A stretch of DNA of 60,456 bases from Oxalobacteraceae bacterium. GTDB taxonomy: Bacteria > Pseudomonadota > Gammaproteobacteria > Burkholderiales > Burkholderiaceae_D. Both the position numbers and the translations under genes were made by a program. Positions 27,271 through 35,740 of the stretch are shown here, piece after piece. Each line of letters starts with the position of its first letter. Position 1 is the stretch's first letter. The notes under the pieces are model-generated. The model worked only from the letters and a program-made list of their open reading frames with translations. It was not told the origin of the DNA and did not search any database. The stretch covers positions 1-60,456 of the forward strand of contig JAIZVZ010000013.1 in NCBI GenBank assembly GCA_021768485.1, read 5' to 3'.

Positions 27271-28641
27271 ATGGACATGCGGGTATTCGATCTCTTCAAA
27301 GTCGGCATCGGGCCGTCCAGCTCGCATACAGTGGGGCCGATGCTGGCTGCCCGCCGTTTTTTGCTGGAAGCCGGGGCGCTCGACGAGGTCGCCGGCGTGC
27401 GCGCCGAGCTGTACGGCTCGCTGGCCCTGACCGGTGTCGGTCATGCCACCGACAAGGCCGTTTTGCTCGGCCTGATGGGCGAAACGCCGCAGCATGTGGC
27501 GCCGCTCGAGGTGCCGGAGCGGCTGGCGGCAGTGGCCCGGCAAGGGCAGCTGGCGCTGCTCGGCACCCATAAGGTCGGCTTCGATGCCGGCCGCGACCTG
27601 CTGTGGAATAAGCAGGAATCGCTGCCCGAACATCCGAACGGCATGCGCTTTACGCTGACATACCGCGACGGCAGCACGCGGTCCAGAGTGTTTTATTCGG
27701 TCGGCGGCGGCTTTGTCCAGGCCGAAGGCGAGGGTGCCGAGGCGCAGGGCGGCCAGCTGAGCCTGCCTTATCCATTTACGACCATGGCGCAATTGCTGGC
27801 CCATGGCCAGGCCAGCGGCTTGTCGATTGCGCAAATGATGCGCGCCAATGAATGCGTGTATATCGACAGCGCGCAACTCGATGCCGGCCTCGATCGCTTG
27901 TGGCATGTGATGCGTGCCTGTATCGAAGCCGGTCTGCAGACCGATGGCCAGCTGCCGGGCGGCTTGAATGTCAAGCGCCGCGCGGCCCAGTTGTGGCGTG
28001 GCGTGCATGAGGCGCAAGACATCTTGCCGCACGACGGCATGCACCGGGTCAGCCTGTATGCAATGGCGGTCAATGAGGAAAATGCCGCCGGCGGACGGAT
28101 CGTGACGGCGCCCACCAATGGCGCGGCCGGCATCATTCCCGCCGTGCTGCGCTATTACGCCGAAGATTGCAAACCGAGCGATCCGGTCGCCGGCGTGCGC
28201 GATTTTCTGCTGGCGGCTTCGGCTGTCGGCATGCTGTGCAAGCATAATGCCTCGATTTCCGGCGCCGAAATCGGTTGTCAGGGCGAAGTCGGCGTTGCCT
28301 GTGCGATGGCGGCGGCCGGTCTGGTGGCCGCGCTTGGCGGCAGCAATGAGCAAGTCGAGAATGCCGCGGAAATCGGCATCGAACACCATCTGGGCATGAC
28401 CTGCGATCCGATCGGCGCCCTGGTGCAGATTCCTTGCATCGAACGCAACGGCATGGGCGCAGTCAAGGCCATCACGGCCGCCTCGCTGGCGCTCAAGGGC
28501 GACGGCACCCATTTCGTCAGCCTCGATGAAGTCATCGAGACCATGCGCCAGACCGGTTTCGACATGCAGGCCAAGTACAAGGAAACTTCGCTCGGCGGCC
28601 TGGCGGTCCATGTGGTGACGGTCAATTTCCCGGCCTGCTGA
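27271..28641 (+). CDS. sdaA: L-serine ammonia-lyase (iron-sulfur type)
   Basis: A 456-residue single-chain L-serine dehydratase that deaminates serine to pyruvate with a [4Fe-4S] cluster. The N-terminal domain has VGIGPSSSHTVGPMLAARRF; the C-terminal domain has TAPTNGAAGIIPAVLRYY, NASISGAEIGCQGEVGVACA and TCDPIGALVQIPCIERN, which hold the cluster cysteines. It is 31 bases after the threonine dehydrogenase gene with AAGGAAA before ATG 27271, so it is the third gene of the operon. Together they can take threonine to glycine and, through serine, to pyruvate. Confidence 0.95.
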   Translation: MDMRVFDLFKVGIGPSSSHTVGPMLAARRFLLEAGALDEVAGVRAELYGSLALTGVGHATDKAVLLGLMGETPQHVAPLEVPERLAAVARQGQLALLGTHKVGFDAGRDLLWNKQESLPEHPNGMRFTLTYRDGSTRSRVFYSVGGGFVQAEGEGAEAQGGQLSLPYPFTTMAQLLAHGQASGLSIAQMMRANECVYIDSAQLDAGLDRLWHVMRACIEAGLQTDGQLPGGLNVKRRAAQLWRGVHEAQDILPHDGMHRVSLYAMAVNEENAAGGRIVTAPTNGAAGIIPAVLRYYAEDCKPSDPVAGVRDFLLAASAVGMLCKHNASISGAEIGCQGEVGVACAMAAAGLVAALGGSNEQVENAAEIGIEHHLGMTCDPIGALVQIPCIERNGMGAVKAITAASLALKGDGTHFVSLDEVIETMRQTGFDMQAKYKETSLGGLAVHVVTVNFPAC

Positions 28642-28714
28642 TCGCGGACCTGCCGAAACGGGGCTTGTCGCGTCCTGGCCGTCGAGTTCGGCCGGGAGGT
28701 GGCAAGCTGCCGAT

Positions 28715-28777
28715 TTGCAACTCATTTCCAACCGCATTGCAACGCATTTATCACGGATTTATAACGCATTGATAACG
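28715..28777. repeat. Degenerate 11-12 bp tandem array x5
   Basis: Units ttgcaactcatt, tccaaccgcatt, gcaacgcattt, atcacggattt and ataacgcatt fill the spacer between sdaA and thrC. Confidence 0.6.
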
Positions 28778-28912
28778 GCGCCGGCACGCGATTTCCTCAA
28801 ATGAGGGCAAGCTTGCTTACAAGCTGACTGCAAGCGCCGTGTCCGATTTATAATATGGATTCCCTTGACTCGGCCAGCCTGCTCGCCACTGCCTTACCGG
28901 AAGCCATACTTT

Positions 28913-30391
28913 ATGCAATATCAGTCTACCCGCGCCGCCGCCGGCAGCGCCGTCAGTGCATTTTCCGACATTTTGCTGGGCGGTCTGGCGCCCGATGGCG
29001 GCCTGTATCTGCCCCTGACTTATCCGCAGGTCAGCGGCGCCGAACTCGACGCCTGGCGCCGCCTGTCGTATGCCGACCTGGCCTATGAAGTCTTGCGCAA
29101 GTTTGCCACCGATATTCCCGACGCCGAGCTGCGGGCGCTGACCCACAAGACATATACGGCCGCCGTCTATTGCAATGGCCGCGCCGCCGACGATGCCGCA
29201 GACATCACGCCGCTGCATCTGCTGGGCCAGTTCGAGGCGCCCGGCGGCTCCGCGCCGCTGTTTTTGCAAAGCCTGTCGAACGGGCCGACGCTGGCCTTCA
29301 AGGACATGGCCATGCAAATGCTCGGCAATCTGTTCGAATATGCGCTGGCCAAAAATGGCGCCGAACTCAATATCTTCGGCGCCACCTCGGGCGATACCGG
29401 CAGCGCCGCCGAATATGCGATGCGCGGCAAACAAGGCATCCGCGTCTTCATGCTCTCGCCGCACAAGAAGATGAGCGCGTTCCAGACCGCCCAGATGTTC
29501 AGCCTGCAAGACCCGAATATCTTCAATATCGCCGTCGAAGGCGTGTTCGACGACTGCCAGGATCTGGTCAAGGCCGTCTCGAACGACTTGCCGTTCAAGC
29601 AGCGGCAAAAAATCGGCACCGTCAATTCGATCAACTGGGCGCGCATCGTGGCCCAGGTCGTCTATTATTTCCGCGGCTATCTGCTGGCCACGCAAGAGAA
29701 CACGCAAAAAGTCTCGTTTACCGTTCCCTCTGGCAATTTCGGCAATATCTGCGCCGGCCATATTGCGCGCATGATGGGGCTGCCGATCGATAAGCTGGTG
29801 GCGGCGACCAATGAAAACGATGTGCTCGACGAATTTTTCCGCACCGGCGTCTACCGCGTGCGCGGCGCCAAGCAGACTTATCATACGAGCAGCCCGTCGA
29901 TGGATATTTCCAAGGCGTCCAATTTCGAGCGCTTCATCGCCGACCTGCTGGGGCGCGACAGCGCGCGCGTGCGGCAGCTGTTCCACAAGGTCGAGACCGA
30001 AGGCGGCTTCGATTTGTCGGGCAAGCCGGGCAGCGATGGCGACGAATTTGCGCGCGTGGGGCAATTCGGTTTCGCATCGGGTAAATCGACGCATCGGGAC
30101 CGGCTCGAGACGATACGCGAGATCGAAGACGACTACGGCGTCATGATCGATACGCATACGGCCGATGGCGTCAAGGTCGCGCGCGAACACCTGACGGCTG
30201 GGGTGCCGATGATCGTGCTTGAAACGGCCTTGCCGGCCAAGTTCAATGAAACCATCCTCGAAGCGCTGGGGCGCGATGCCGAACGTCCGGCCGGCTTCGA
30301 CCATATCGAAGAGCTGCCGCAGCGCTTTGTCGTCATGGCGGCCGATGTCGGCCTGATGAAAAGCTATATCGCCGAGCATACCGGACTGTGA
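28913..30391 (+). CDS. thrC: Threonine synthase
   Basis: A 492-residue PLP enzyme converting O-phosphohomoserine to threonine. The N terminus RAAAGSAVSAFSDILLGGLA is typical, the PLP lysine is Lys130 in NGPTLAFKDMAMQ, and FGATSGDTGSAAEYAM and VPSGNFGNICAGHIARM follow. ATG 28913 is used; the frame is open 16 codons further, without homology. It overlaps or nearly touches moeA downstream. Its usual left neighbour, hom, is about 13 kb away, with threonine-degrading genes between. Confidence 0.95.
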   Translation: MQYQSTRAAAGSAVSAFSDILLGGLAPDGGLYLPLTYPQVSGAELDAWRRLSYADLAYEVLRKFATDIPDAELRALTHKTYTAAVYCNGRAADDAADITPLHLLGQFEAPGGSAPLFLQSLSNGPTLAFKDMAMQMLGNLFEYALAKNGAELNIFGATSGDTGSAAEYAMRGKQGIRVFMLSPHKKMSAFQTAQMFSLQDPNIFNIAVEGVFDDCQDLVKAVSNDLPFKQRQKIGTVNSINWARIVAQVVYYFRGYLLATQENTQKVSFTVPSGNFGNICAGHIARMMGLPIDKLVAATNENDVLDEFFRTGVYRVRGAKQTYHTSSPSMDISKASNFERFIADLLGRDSARVRQLFHKVETEGGFDLSGKPGSDGDEFARVGQFGFASGKSTHRDRLETIREIEDDYGVMIDTHTADGVKVAREHLTAGVPMIVLETALPAKFNETILEALGRDAERPAGFDHIEELPQRFVVMAADVGLMKSYIAEHTGL

Positions 30392-30393
30392 GC

Positions 30394-31683
30394 ATGGCAG
30401 CCAAAGCAACGATGTCCAGTGGCCCGATGTCAAATGGCGCAATGTTAACCGTCGAGCAGGCGCTGGCCGCCATGGCAGCCGGCGCCCGCCCGCTCGAAGG
30501 CTGCGAAATGGTGGCCACCGAAGCGGCGTGCGGGCGGGTTCTGGCGCAGCCGCTGATTGCCGGCGTCGATGTGCCGCCGGCCGATAATTCGCAGATGGAC
30601 GGCTATGCGGTGCGCGCCGCCGATTGCGCCGGCGGCGCGGCGCGTCTGCCGGTCTCCCAGCGGATTGCCGCCGGTACCGAGCCTGCCGCGCTGTTGCCAG
30701 GCACTGCGGCGCGCATCTTTACCGGCGCCTTCATCCCGCCCGGCGCCGATGCGGTCGTCATGCAGGAACACTGCACGCTCGACGGCGACCATGTGACGGT
30801 CGGGCACACGCCGCAGGCCGGCGAATGGATACGCCGGCGCGGCGAAGACATTGCGGCCGGCAAGCCCATGCTGGCGGCCGGGGTCCGCCTGCAGGCCGCG
30901 CAGATGGGGCTGGCGGCCTCGGTCGGGCTGGCGCTGCTGCCGGTGCGGCCCAGGCTGAAGGTGGCGATTTTTTTCACCGGCGACGAATTGACCATGCCCG
31001 GCCAGGCCGCCGGCGGCAAGCTGGCGCCGGGCGCGATCTACAATTCCAACCGCTATCTGCTGCATGGCCTGCTGCACAAGCTCGATTGCCAGATCACCGA
31101 TTACGGCATCGTTGCCGATTCGCTGGCGGCCACGCGCGCAACCCTGCGCGCGGCGGCCAGCACGCATGATTTGATCATTACCTCGGGCGGGGTCTCGGTC
31201 GGCGAAGAAGACCACGTCAAGCCGGCGGTCGAGGCCGAAGGCCATTTGCATCTGTGGCAGATTGCGGTCAAGCCCGGCAAGCCGCTGGCGTTCGGGGAAG
31301 TGCGGCGCGGCGAACCAGGAAGCGATAAAGGCCATGCCGGCGAAAGTGCATTTTTCATCGGTCTGCCCGGCAATCCGGTTGCCAGCTTCATTACCTTTTT
31401 GCTGTTCGTGCGGCCGTTCATCTTGCGCATGCAGGGGGCGGCGGCGCCCGGCTACCGCTCTTATCCGATGCGTGCCGACTTCAGCTGGCCGCGGGCCGAT
31501 GTGCGCAATGAATTTTTGCGCGCCAAAATCAACGCTCAAGGCGGTCTCGACCTGTTTGCCAACCAGGGCTCGGCCGTGCTCACTTCGCTGGTCTGGGGCG
31601 ATGGCCTGATCGACAATCCGCCCGGGCACTGCATCGCGCCCGGCGACATCGTGCGCTTTATTCCATTCTCCGAATTTTCTTGA
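30394..31683 (+). CDS. moeA: Molybdopterin molybdenumtransferase
   Basis: A 429-residue enzyme inserting molybdate into adenylylated molybdopterin. Motifs: PPADNSQMDGYAVRAADC in domain I, IFTGAFIPPGADAVVMQEH, the MoCF-like DLIITSGGVSVGEEDHVKP, and GLPGNPVASFITFLLFVRPF. The frame also opens with a GTG at 30388 inside the thrC stop; ATG 30394 is taken, so coupling to thrC is likely either way. It forms a run with moaD. Cytoplasmic. Confidence 0.94.
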   Translation: MAAKATMSSGPMSNGAMLTVEQALAAMAAGARPLEGCEMVATEAACGRVLAQPLIAGVDVPPADNSQMDGYAVRAADCAGGAARLPVSQRIAAGTEPAALLPGTAARIFTGAFIPPGADAVVMQEHCTLDGDHVTVGHTPQAGEWIRRRGEDIAAGKPMLAAGVRLQAAQMGLAASVGLALLPVRPRLKVAIFFTGDELTMPGQAAGGKLAPGAIYNSNRYLLHGLLHKLDCQITDYGIVADSLAATRATLRAAASTHDLIITSGGVSVGEEDHVKPAVEAEGHLHLWQIAVKPGKPLAFGEVRRGEPGSDKGHAGESAFFIGLPGNPVASFITFLLFVRPFILRMQGAAAPGYRSYPMRADFSWPRADVRNEFLRAKINAQGGLDLFANQGSAVLTSLVWGDGLIDNPPGHCIAPGDIVRFIPFSEFS

Positions 31684-31693
31684 AAAAAGTGCC

Positions 31694-31951
31694 ATGAATA
31701 TCATCGTGAAATTTTTTGCCAGCGTGCGCGAGACAGTCGGGTGTGCGCAAGAAGAGCTGAGTTTGCCGGCCGAGGTCGCCACGCTGGCCCAGTTGCGCCA
31801 GTATCTGGCCCGGCGCGGCGGCGCATGGGAAGACGCCTTGGGGACGCAGCGCACGCTGCGCATGGCTTACCAGCAAGTGATCAGCGATGGCGATACGGCT
31901 TTGAGCGAAGCCTGCGAAGTGGCATTTTTCCCGCCGATGACGGGCGGTTGA
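31694..31951 (+). CDS. moaD: Molybdopterin synthase sulfur carrier subunit
   Basis: An 85-residue ubiquitin-fold protein ending in Gly-Gly (FFPPMTGG), the tail that carries the thiocarboxylate for molybdopterin synthesis. It lies 10 bases after moeA. Its partner moaE is usually the next gene in this group but is not found here; the following gene encodes an unrelated flavoprotein. Confidence 0.93.
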   Translation: MNIIVKFFASVRETVGCAQEELSLPAEVATLAQLRQYLARRGGAWEDALGTQRTLRMAYQQVISDGDTALSEACEVAFFPPMTGG

Positions 31952-31967
31952 GTTTGCTCGCGGCGGC

Positions 31968-31990
31968 GCGCGCTGGCGGCGCGCATTTTT
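31968..31990 (+). terminator. Probable terminator after moaD
   Basis: Stem gcgcgc/gcgcgc with a 5-base loop, followed by ATTTTTG. A second T-run follows at 31999-32005. Confidence 0.55.
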
Positions 31991-32088
31991 GTCCGCCGCT
32001 TTTTTCTGCGTTTTTTGCAATGATTTCGCCGCGATTTTTTCTCCGATTTTGCATCGGCCCGCAGTACATGATTGCGGTACTTTGCCGA

Positions 32089-32136
32089 TTCACCAACGCA
32101 TTCACCAACGCATTTGCCAGCGCATTTGCCTGCGCA
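32089..32136. repeat. 12-bp tandem array x4
   Basis: Units ttcaccaacgca (two identical copies), tttgccagcgca and tttgcctgcgca, ending 16 bases before the flavoprotein start. Confidence 0.85.
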
Positions 32137-32152
32137 TTCAATTCCAGGCCAT

Positions 32153-33439
32153 ATGATGAGTCATAAACACAATGTAGTCGTGATCGGCGGCGGTCCGGCC
32201 GGCTTGATGGCGGCCGAAACGCTGCTGGCCGGCGGCGCCAGTGTGGCGCTGTACGATGCCATGCCCAGCGTCGGCCGAAAATTTCTATTGGCCGGCAAGG
32301 GCGGCATGAATCTCACGCATGCCGAGAGCTTCGATACCTTTGTGACGCGCTACGGTGCGCGCCGGCCGCAGCTGGCGCCGCAATTGAGCGAATTCGGCCC
32401 GCAGGCCTTGCGCGACTGGGCCCACGGCCTCGGCATCGAGACTTTTGTCGGCAGTTCCGGACGCGTGTTCCCTACCGATATGAAAGCGGCGCCGCTGTTG
32501 CGCGCCTGGCTGCAGCGCCTGCGCGGTGCCGGCCTGCAGCTGCACATGCGCCAGCGCTGGATTGGCTGGCAGGATGCTGCCGCAGCTGATGACACGCCGG
32601 CGCCGGCTTCTGCACAGCATTTGCAGTTTTCGTCCGAGAGCGGGCCGCATGCGGTGCCGGCCGACGCGGTGGTGCTGGCGCTGGGCGGCGGCAGCTGGCC
32701 GCATCTCGGCTCGGACGGTGCCTGGACCGCCTTGCTGGCGGCGCGCGGCGTGGCGCTGGCGCCGCTGCAGGCGGCCAATTGCGGCTTCGATACCGACTGG
32801 AGCGAGCACTTCCGTACGCGTTTTGCCGGCCAGCCCCTGAAATCGGTGGCGCTGACGTATCGCGACGAGCACGGCCTGGCGCAATACAAGAAAGGCCAGT
32901 TTGTGCTGACCGAGAGCGGTGTCGAGGGCAGCCTGATCTACGCGCTATCGCGGTTTTTGCGCGAACAGATCAATTGCGACGGCGTGGCGCAGATTGAACT
33001 CGATCTGGCACCGGACTGGAGTAGCGAGCGCGTGCGCGAGGCGGTCTGCCATGCGCGCGGCGCGCGTTCGATGGCCAGCCATTTGCAAAGCCGGCTCGGC
33101 TTGTCCGCGCTCCAGACTGGCTTGCTGCGCGAGTTGCTGGGGGCCGACGGTTATGCCGAGCCGCAGACGCTGGCGACGGCCATCAAGGCCTTGCCCTTGC
33201 GTTTGCATGCGGCGCGGCCGATCCAGGAAGCCATCAGCAGCGCCGGCGGCGTGCCATTCGAGGCGCTCGCCTGGCCCGACTATCCGGCCATGCTGCGCGC
33301 CTTGCCAGGCGTGTTCTGTGCCGGCGAAATGCTCGACTGGGAAGCGCCGACCGGCGGCTATCTGTTGACGGCCTGTTTCGCCGGCGGTCGCCGCGCCGGC
33401 CTCGATGCGCTGGCCTGGCTCGACGCCCGGCCAGCCTGA
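32153..33439 (+). CDS. BaiN/HI0933-like FAD-dependent oxidoreductase
   Basis: A 428-residue flavoprotein. The FAD-binding motif VVVIGGGPAGLMAAETLLAG opens the protein; GRKFLLAGKGGMNLTHAE and GVFCAGEMLDWEAPTGGYLL are hallmarks of the HI0933/YhiN family (the subgroup labelled flavo_PP4765 in protein family models). Substrate is not known. The start is at one of two adjacent ATGs (32153 or 32156); the frame is open further left only through the 12-bp array, whose codons look like His-Leu-Pro-Ala repeats and are unlikely to be translated. Confidence 0.85.
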   Translation: MMSHKHNVVVIGGGPAGLMAAETLLAGGASVALYDAMPSVGRKFLLAGKGGMNLTHAESFDTFVTRYGARRPQLAPQLSEFGPQALRDWAHGLGIETFVGSSGRVFPTDMKAAPLLRAWLQRLRGAGLQLHMRQRWIGWQDAAAADDTPAPASAQHLQFSSESGPHAVPADAVVLALGGGSWPHLGSDGAWTALLAARGVALAPLQAANCGFDTDWSEHFRTRFAGQPLKSVALTYRDEHGLAQYKKGQFVLTESGVEGSLIYALSRFLREQINCDGVAQIELDLAPDWSSERVREAVCHARGARSMASHLQSRLGLSALQTGLLRELLGADGYAEPQTLATAIKALPLRLHAARPIQEAISSAGGVPFEALAWPDYPAMLRALPGVFCAGEMLDWEAPTGGYLLTACFAGGRRAGLDALAWLDARPA

Positions 33440-33477
33440 CCCGGTGCCATCGCGGCGCGGCAGTGACGCATCTGCCG

Positions 33478-33573
33478 CCTCCTCATTTTCCTCCTCATTT
33501 TCCTCCTCATTTTCCTCCTCATTTGCTGCCTCATTTGCGGCCTCATTTAGCGCTCATTTTCCCGTTCATCGCT
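33478..33573. repeat. 12-bp tandem array x8
   Basis: Three perfect copies of cctcctcatttt are followed by progressively altered copies (cctcctcatttg, ctgcctcatttg, cggcctcattta, and so on), filling nearly all the spacer between two convergent genes. Confidence 0.93.
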
Positions 33574-33592
33574 TAGGCCGATGCGGACAGCA

Positions 33593-34414
33593 TCAATTCC
33601 AGCGGATATCACCTGAGCCGCTGCGGCTGACGGCGCGCAGCGTCGGCTGTCCGAAAATATGAATGTCGCCGCTGCCGACGATGCTGGCCTCAATTTTTTT
33701 CGCGGCGTGGATATCGGCATCACCTGAACCGTGCAGCTTGATGCTGGCATTTTCGGCGATCAGTTGCGCCGCGCGCAGGTCGCCCGAACCGCGGCTCTGG
33801 CTGGTCAGCTGAACCGTCTTGCCGCTGGCGCTGACGTCGCCGGAACCATTCAGATTGAGTTCGATGGCTTCGCTGTTGCCGGCGTTCAGTCGCAGGTCGC
33901 CGCTGCCGTTGAGCGTGGCCTTGACCCGTCTGTACTGGCCGTTCAGGCGCAGGTCGCCGGAACCGTGCATCAGCAAGTCGAGCGTGTCGCCCGTGAAGCC
34001 GCTGGCGCTGATGTCGCCGCTGCCGCTATTCGAGACAGCGCTCAGGGCCGGCACGCTGAGTTCGATCCGGATCGGGCGCCGCATCACGTGCGGCAGCACA
34101 CCGCGGGTTTCTATGCGCAGTTGCGTACCGTTCTCGGTGATGGCGATATTGTCGAGCAGACGCTGCTCGGCGTGGATCGTCAGGCTGGCGCTCGGCGCCT
34201 GCGTGACAGTCACATCGATCGGGCCGCTCAGCGAAATTGCGCTGACGGCGGCCGTGATCGTGCGGCTCTGGCTCACGATGGCGGACCCGGAGGCCGGCGG
34301 CGCCGCGGCGCTTCCCTGCGGCACGCCTTGCGCGTGCAATAGCGCACTCGAAGTCGCTACCATGATGATTGCCAGGACGCTCAGGGCGACCGCCGTTTTT
34401 GCTAATGTTCGCAT
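33593..34414 (-). CDS. Head GIN domain (DUF2807) putative adhesin-like protein
   Basis: A 273-residue exported protein. A signal peptide (MRTLAKTAVALSVLAIIMVA, cleaved near LHAQG) is followed by a beta-helix-like region with eight Gly-Ser-Gly-Asp motifs at about 20-residue spacing, for example NGSGDLRLNA and VGSGDIHIFG, typical of DUF2807. The start is ATG 34414, after AGGAGT; the extra ten residues to the left lack support. The DUF1700 gene upstream is on the same strand, a frequent pairing. A surface or periplasmic binding role is inferred, not known. Confidence 0.87.
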   Translation of the reverse strand: MRTLAKTAVALSVLAIIMVATSSALLHAQGVPQGSAAAPPASGSAIVSQSRTITAAVSAISLSGPIDVTVTQAPSASLTIHAEQRLLDNIAITENGTQLRIETRGVLPHVMRRPIRIELSVPALSAVSNSGSGDISASGFTGDTLDLLMHGSGDLRLNGQYRRVKATLNGSGDLRLNAGNSEAIELNLNGSGDVSASGKTVQLTSQSRGSGDLRAAQLIAENASIKLHGSGDADIHAAKKIEASIVGSGDIHIFGQPTLRAVSRSGSGDIRWN

Positions 34415-34495
34415 GACTACTCCTTTTGTTGGTGGCCGGGCCACATTGTTATGCTGTCAGTGTGTGTACTTGCAGTATTGTTCCGCGCTCTTTTA

Positions 34496-34555
34496 TTTGC
34501 CTGTTTGTTTGCCTACTTGTTTGCTTGTTTGTTTGCCTGTTTGTTTGTTTGTACG
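34496..34555. repeat. 12-bp tandem array x5
   Basis: Units tttgcctgtttg, tttgcctacttg, tttgcttgtttg, tttgcctgtttg and tttgtttgtacg fill the spacer just after the DUF1700 stop. Confidence 0.9.
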
Positions 34556-34562
34556 GCGCCTT

Positions 34563-35348
34563 TCAGGCATTTCGCAATAATGAATAATTCATCATTACAT
34601 AGCGCTTGAGGCCGATGGCGGCATATTTGCTCACCACCAGCGCGGCCAGCAGCATCAGGATGGCGCCGGCAATCAGGCCGATGCCGGCGGCGCCCTGCTG
34701 GCTGCGCGAAAAATCGCTGCCGCCGTGTGAGAGCGCGATGCCGCCGGTGTCGCGCTCATCCTGCGCGGCGTCATGCGTGGCGCTGTCCTGCGCTGCGCTG
34801 CCATGGATGGCGACACCGGCGCCATCGATATCGATGCGGATCGGACCGCTCTCTGTCCATGAGGTCAGCGGATGTTGTCCCGAGATAGTCATTTCGTTGA
34901 CGCCGGCAATGGCGCCGGCGGTGACGGCGATGCCGGCCACATACAGGGCCAGCGCCGTGCAATAAAATGCAAACAGCAAGGCGCCGAAAACGATTGCCGG
35001 CACGCTCAGGAACAGATTGAGGATGCACAGGCCGATTAGCGATATCAGCAGCCGCCACAGATTGGGAAGACTTTTGTTTGCCTTAAAGGCGCTGCCATGC
35101 AGCTCGGCGCGGCATTGGGCGGCCACCTGGCGCGGCTCGGGCAGGCCGGCGGCCACCTGTTGTTCGCTCAGGCCGCGCGTGGCGCCCTCGATGAAACGGT
35201 GGGCATACGAGGCCAGCGTATTGGCTACCAGATCGGGCGGCAAACCGTAGAGCGCTTCGGCCAGCGCCGACAGATAGCTTGCGCGGCTGGTATGGGCGCG
35301 CTTGAAACGGGCCAGGAATTTGTCGCCAAGTTCTTTGAAGGTGCGCAT
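34563..35348 (-). CDS. DUF1700 (HAAS-domain) membrane protein
   Basis: A 261-residue protein. The first ~90 residues form the helical HAAS/DUF1700 domain (ALYGLPPDLVANTLASYAHR); then come hydrophobic helices at about 95-150 and a last one near 225-250, flanking a polar periplasmic-looking loop rich in Asp and Ala. ATG 35348 is supported by ACGGAG upstream; the longer frame is unsupported. In many bacteria such proteins are encoded with a PadR regulator and a DUF2807 protein. Here the DUF2807 gene follows, but no PadR gene is seen. Function unknown; possibly an anti-sigma-like or signalling role. Confidence 0.78.
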   Translation of the reverse strand: MRTFKELGDKFLARFKRAHTSRASYLSALAEALYGLPPDLVANTLASYAHRFIEGATRGLSEQQVAAGLPEPRQVAAQCRAELHGSAFKANKSLPNLWRLLISLIGLCILNLFLSVPAIVFGALLFAFYCTALALYVAGIAVTAGAIAGVNEMTISGQHPLTSWTESGPIRIDIDGAGVAIHGSAAQDSATHDAAQDERDTGGIALSHGGSDFSRSQQGAAGIGLIAGAILMLLAALVVSKYAAIGLKRYVMMNYSLLRNA

Positions 35349-35740
35349 GTCTGCTCCGTAAGCGGTCGGGGCAATGCCGCAAGGCAATGCCGGTTGCAAT
35401 GAGCATACTGTAGATAAATCGGCCATACGAGGCCATGCGTTTGCGACAGACGGCAAATTTCAAGGGGCCGATGACGGTTTGATGCGATTAGCTGTGCCGT
35501 TTTGCGATTATTGGGATTTGGCGCTGAACAAGATATCCAGCTGTCTTGTCATTATCGCGGCCGCGTCGGGGGGAGGAAAGCAAGGATGTAAGTTGTGATT
35601 TATTTAACTTACATGAATCGCGATGGGCAAGCTGGCGCTCTGATGCGCGCCCATAAAAAACGGCGCCTCCTGTTGCCGGAGGCGCTGCTCGGTCATCGCG
35701 CAACAATGGTGCGATTACATATGCATCACCACATGGATCA
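35349..35740. other. Intergenic region, DUF1700 promoter side
   Basis: 392 bases that should hold the DUF1700 promoter in the left part and the aminotransferase terminator at 35655-35685. No further gene is supported. Confidence 0.6.
35655..35685 (-). terminator. Terminator of the aminotransferase gene
   Basis: Read on the minus strand: stem gcgcctcc/ggaggcgc, a 7-base loop, then CG and six T residues. Confidence 0.9.
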
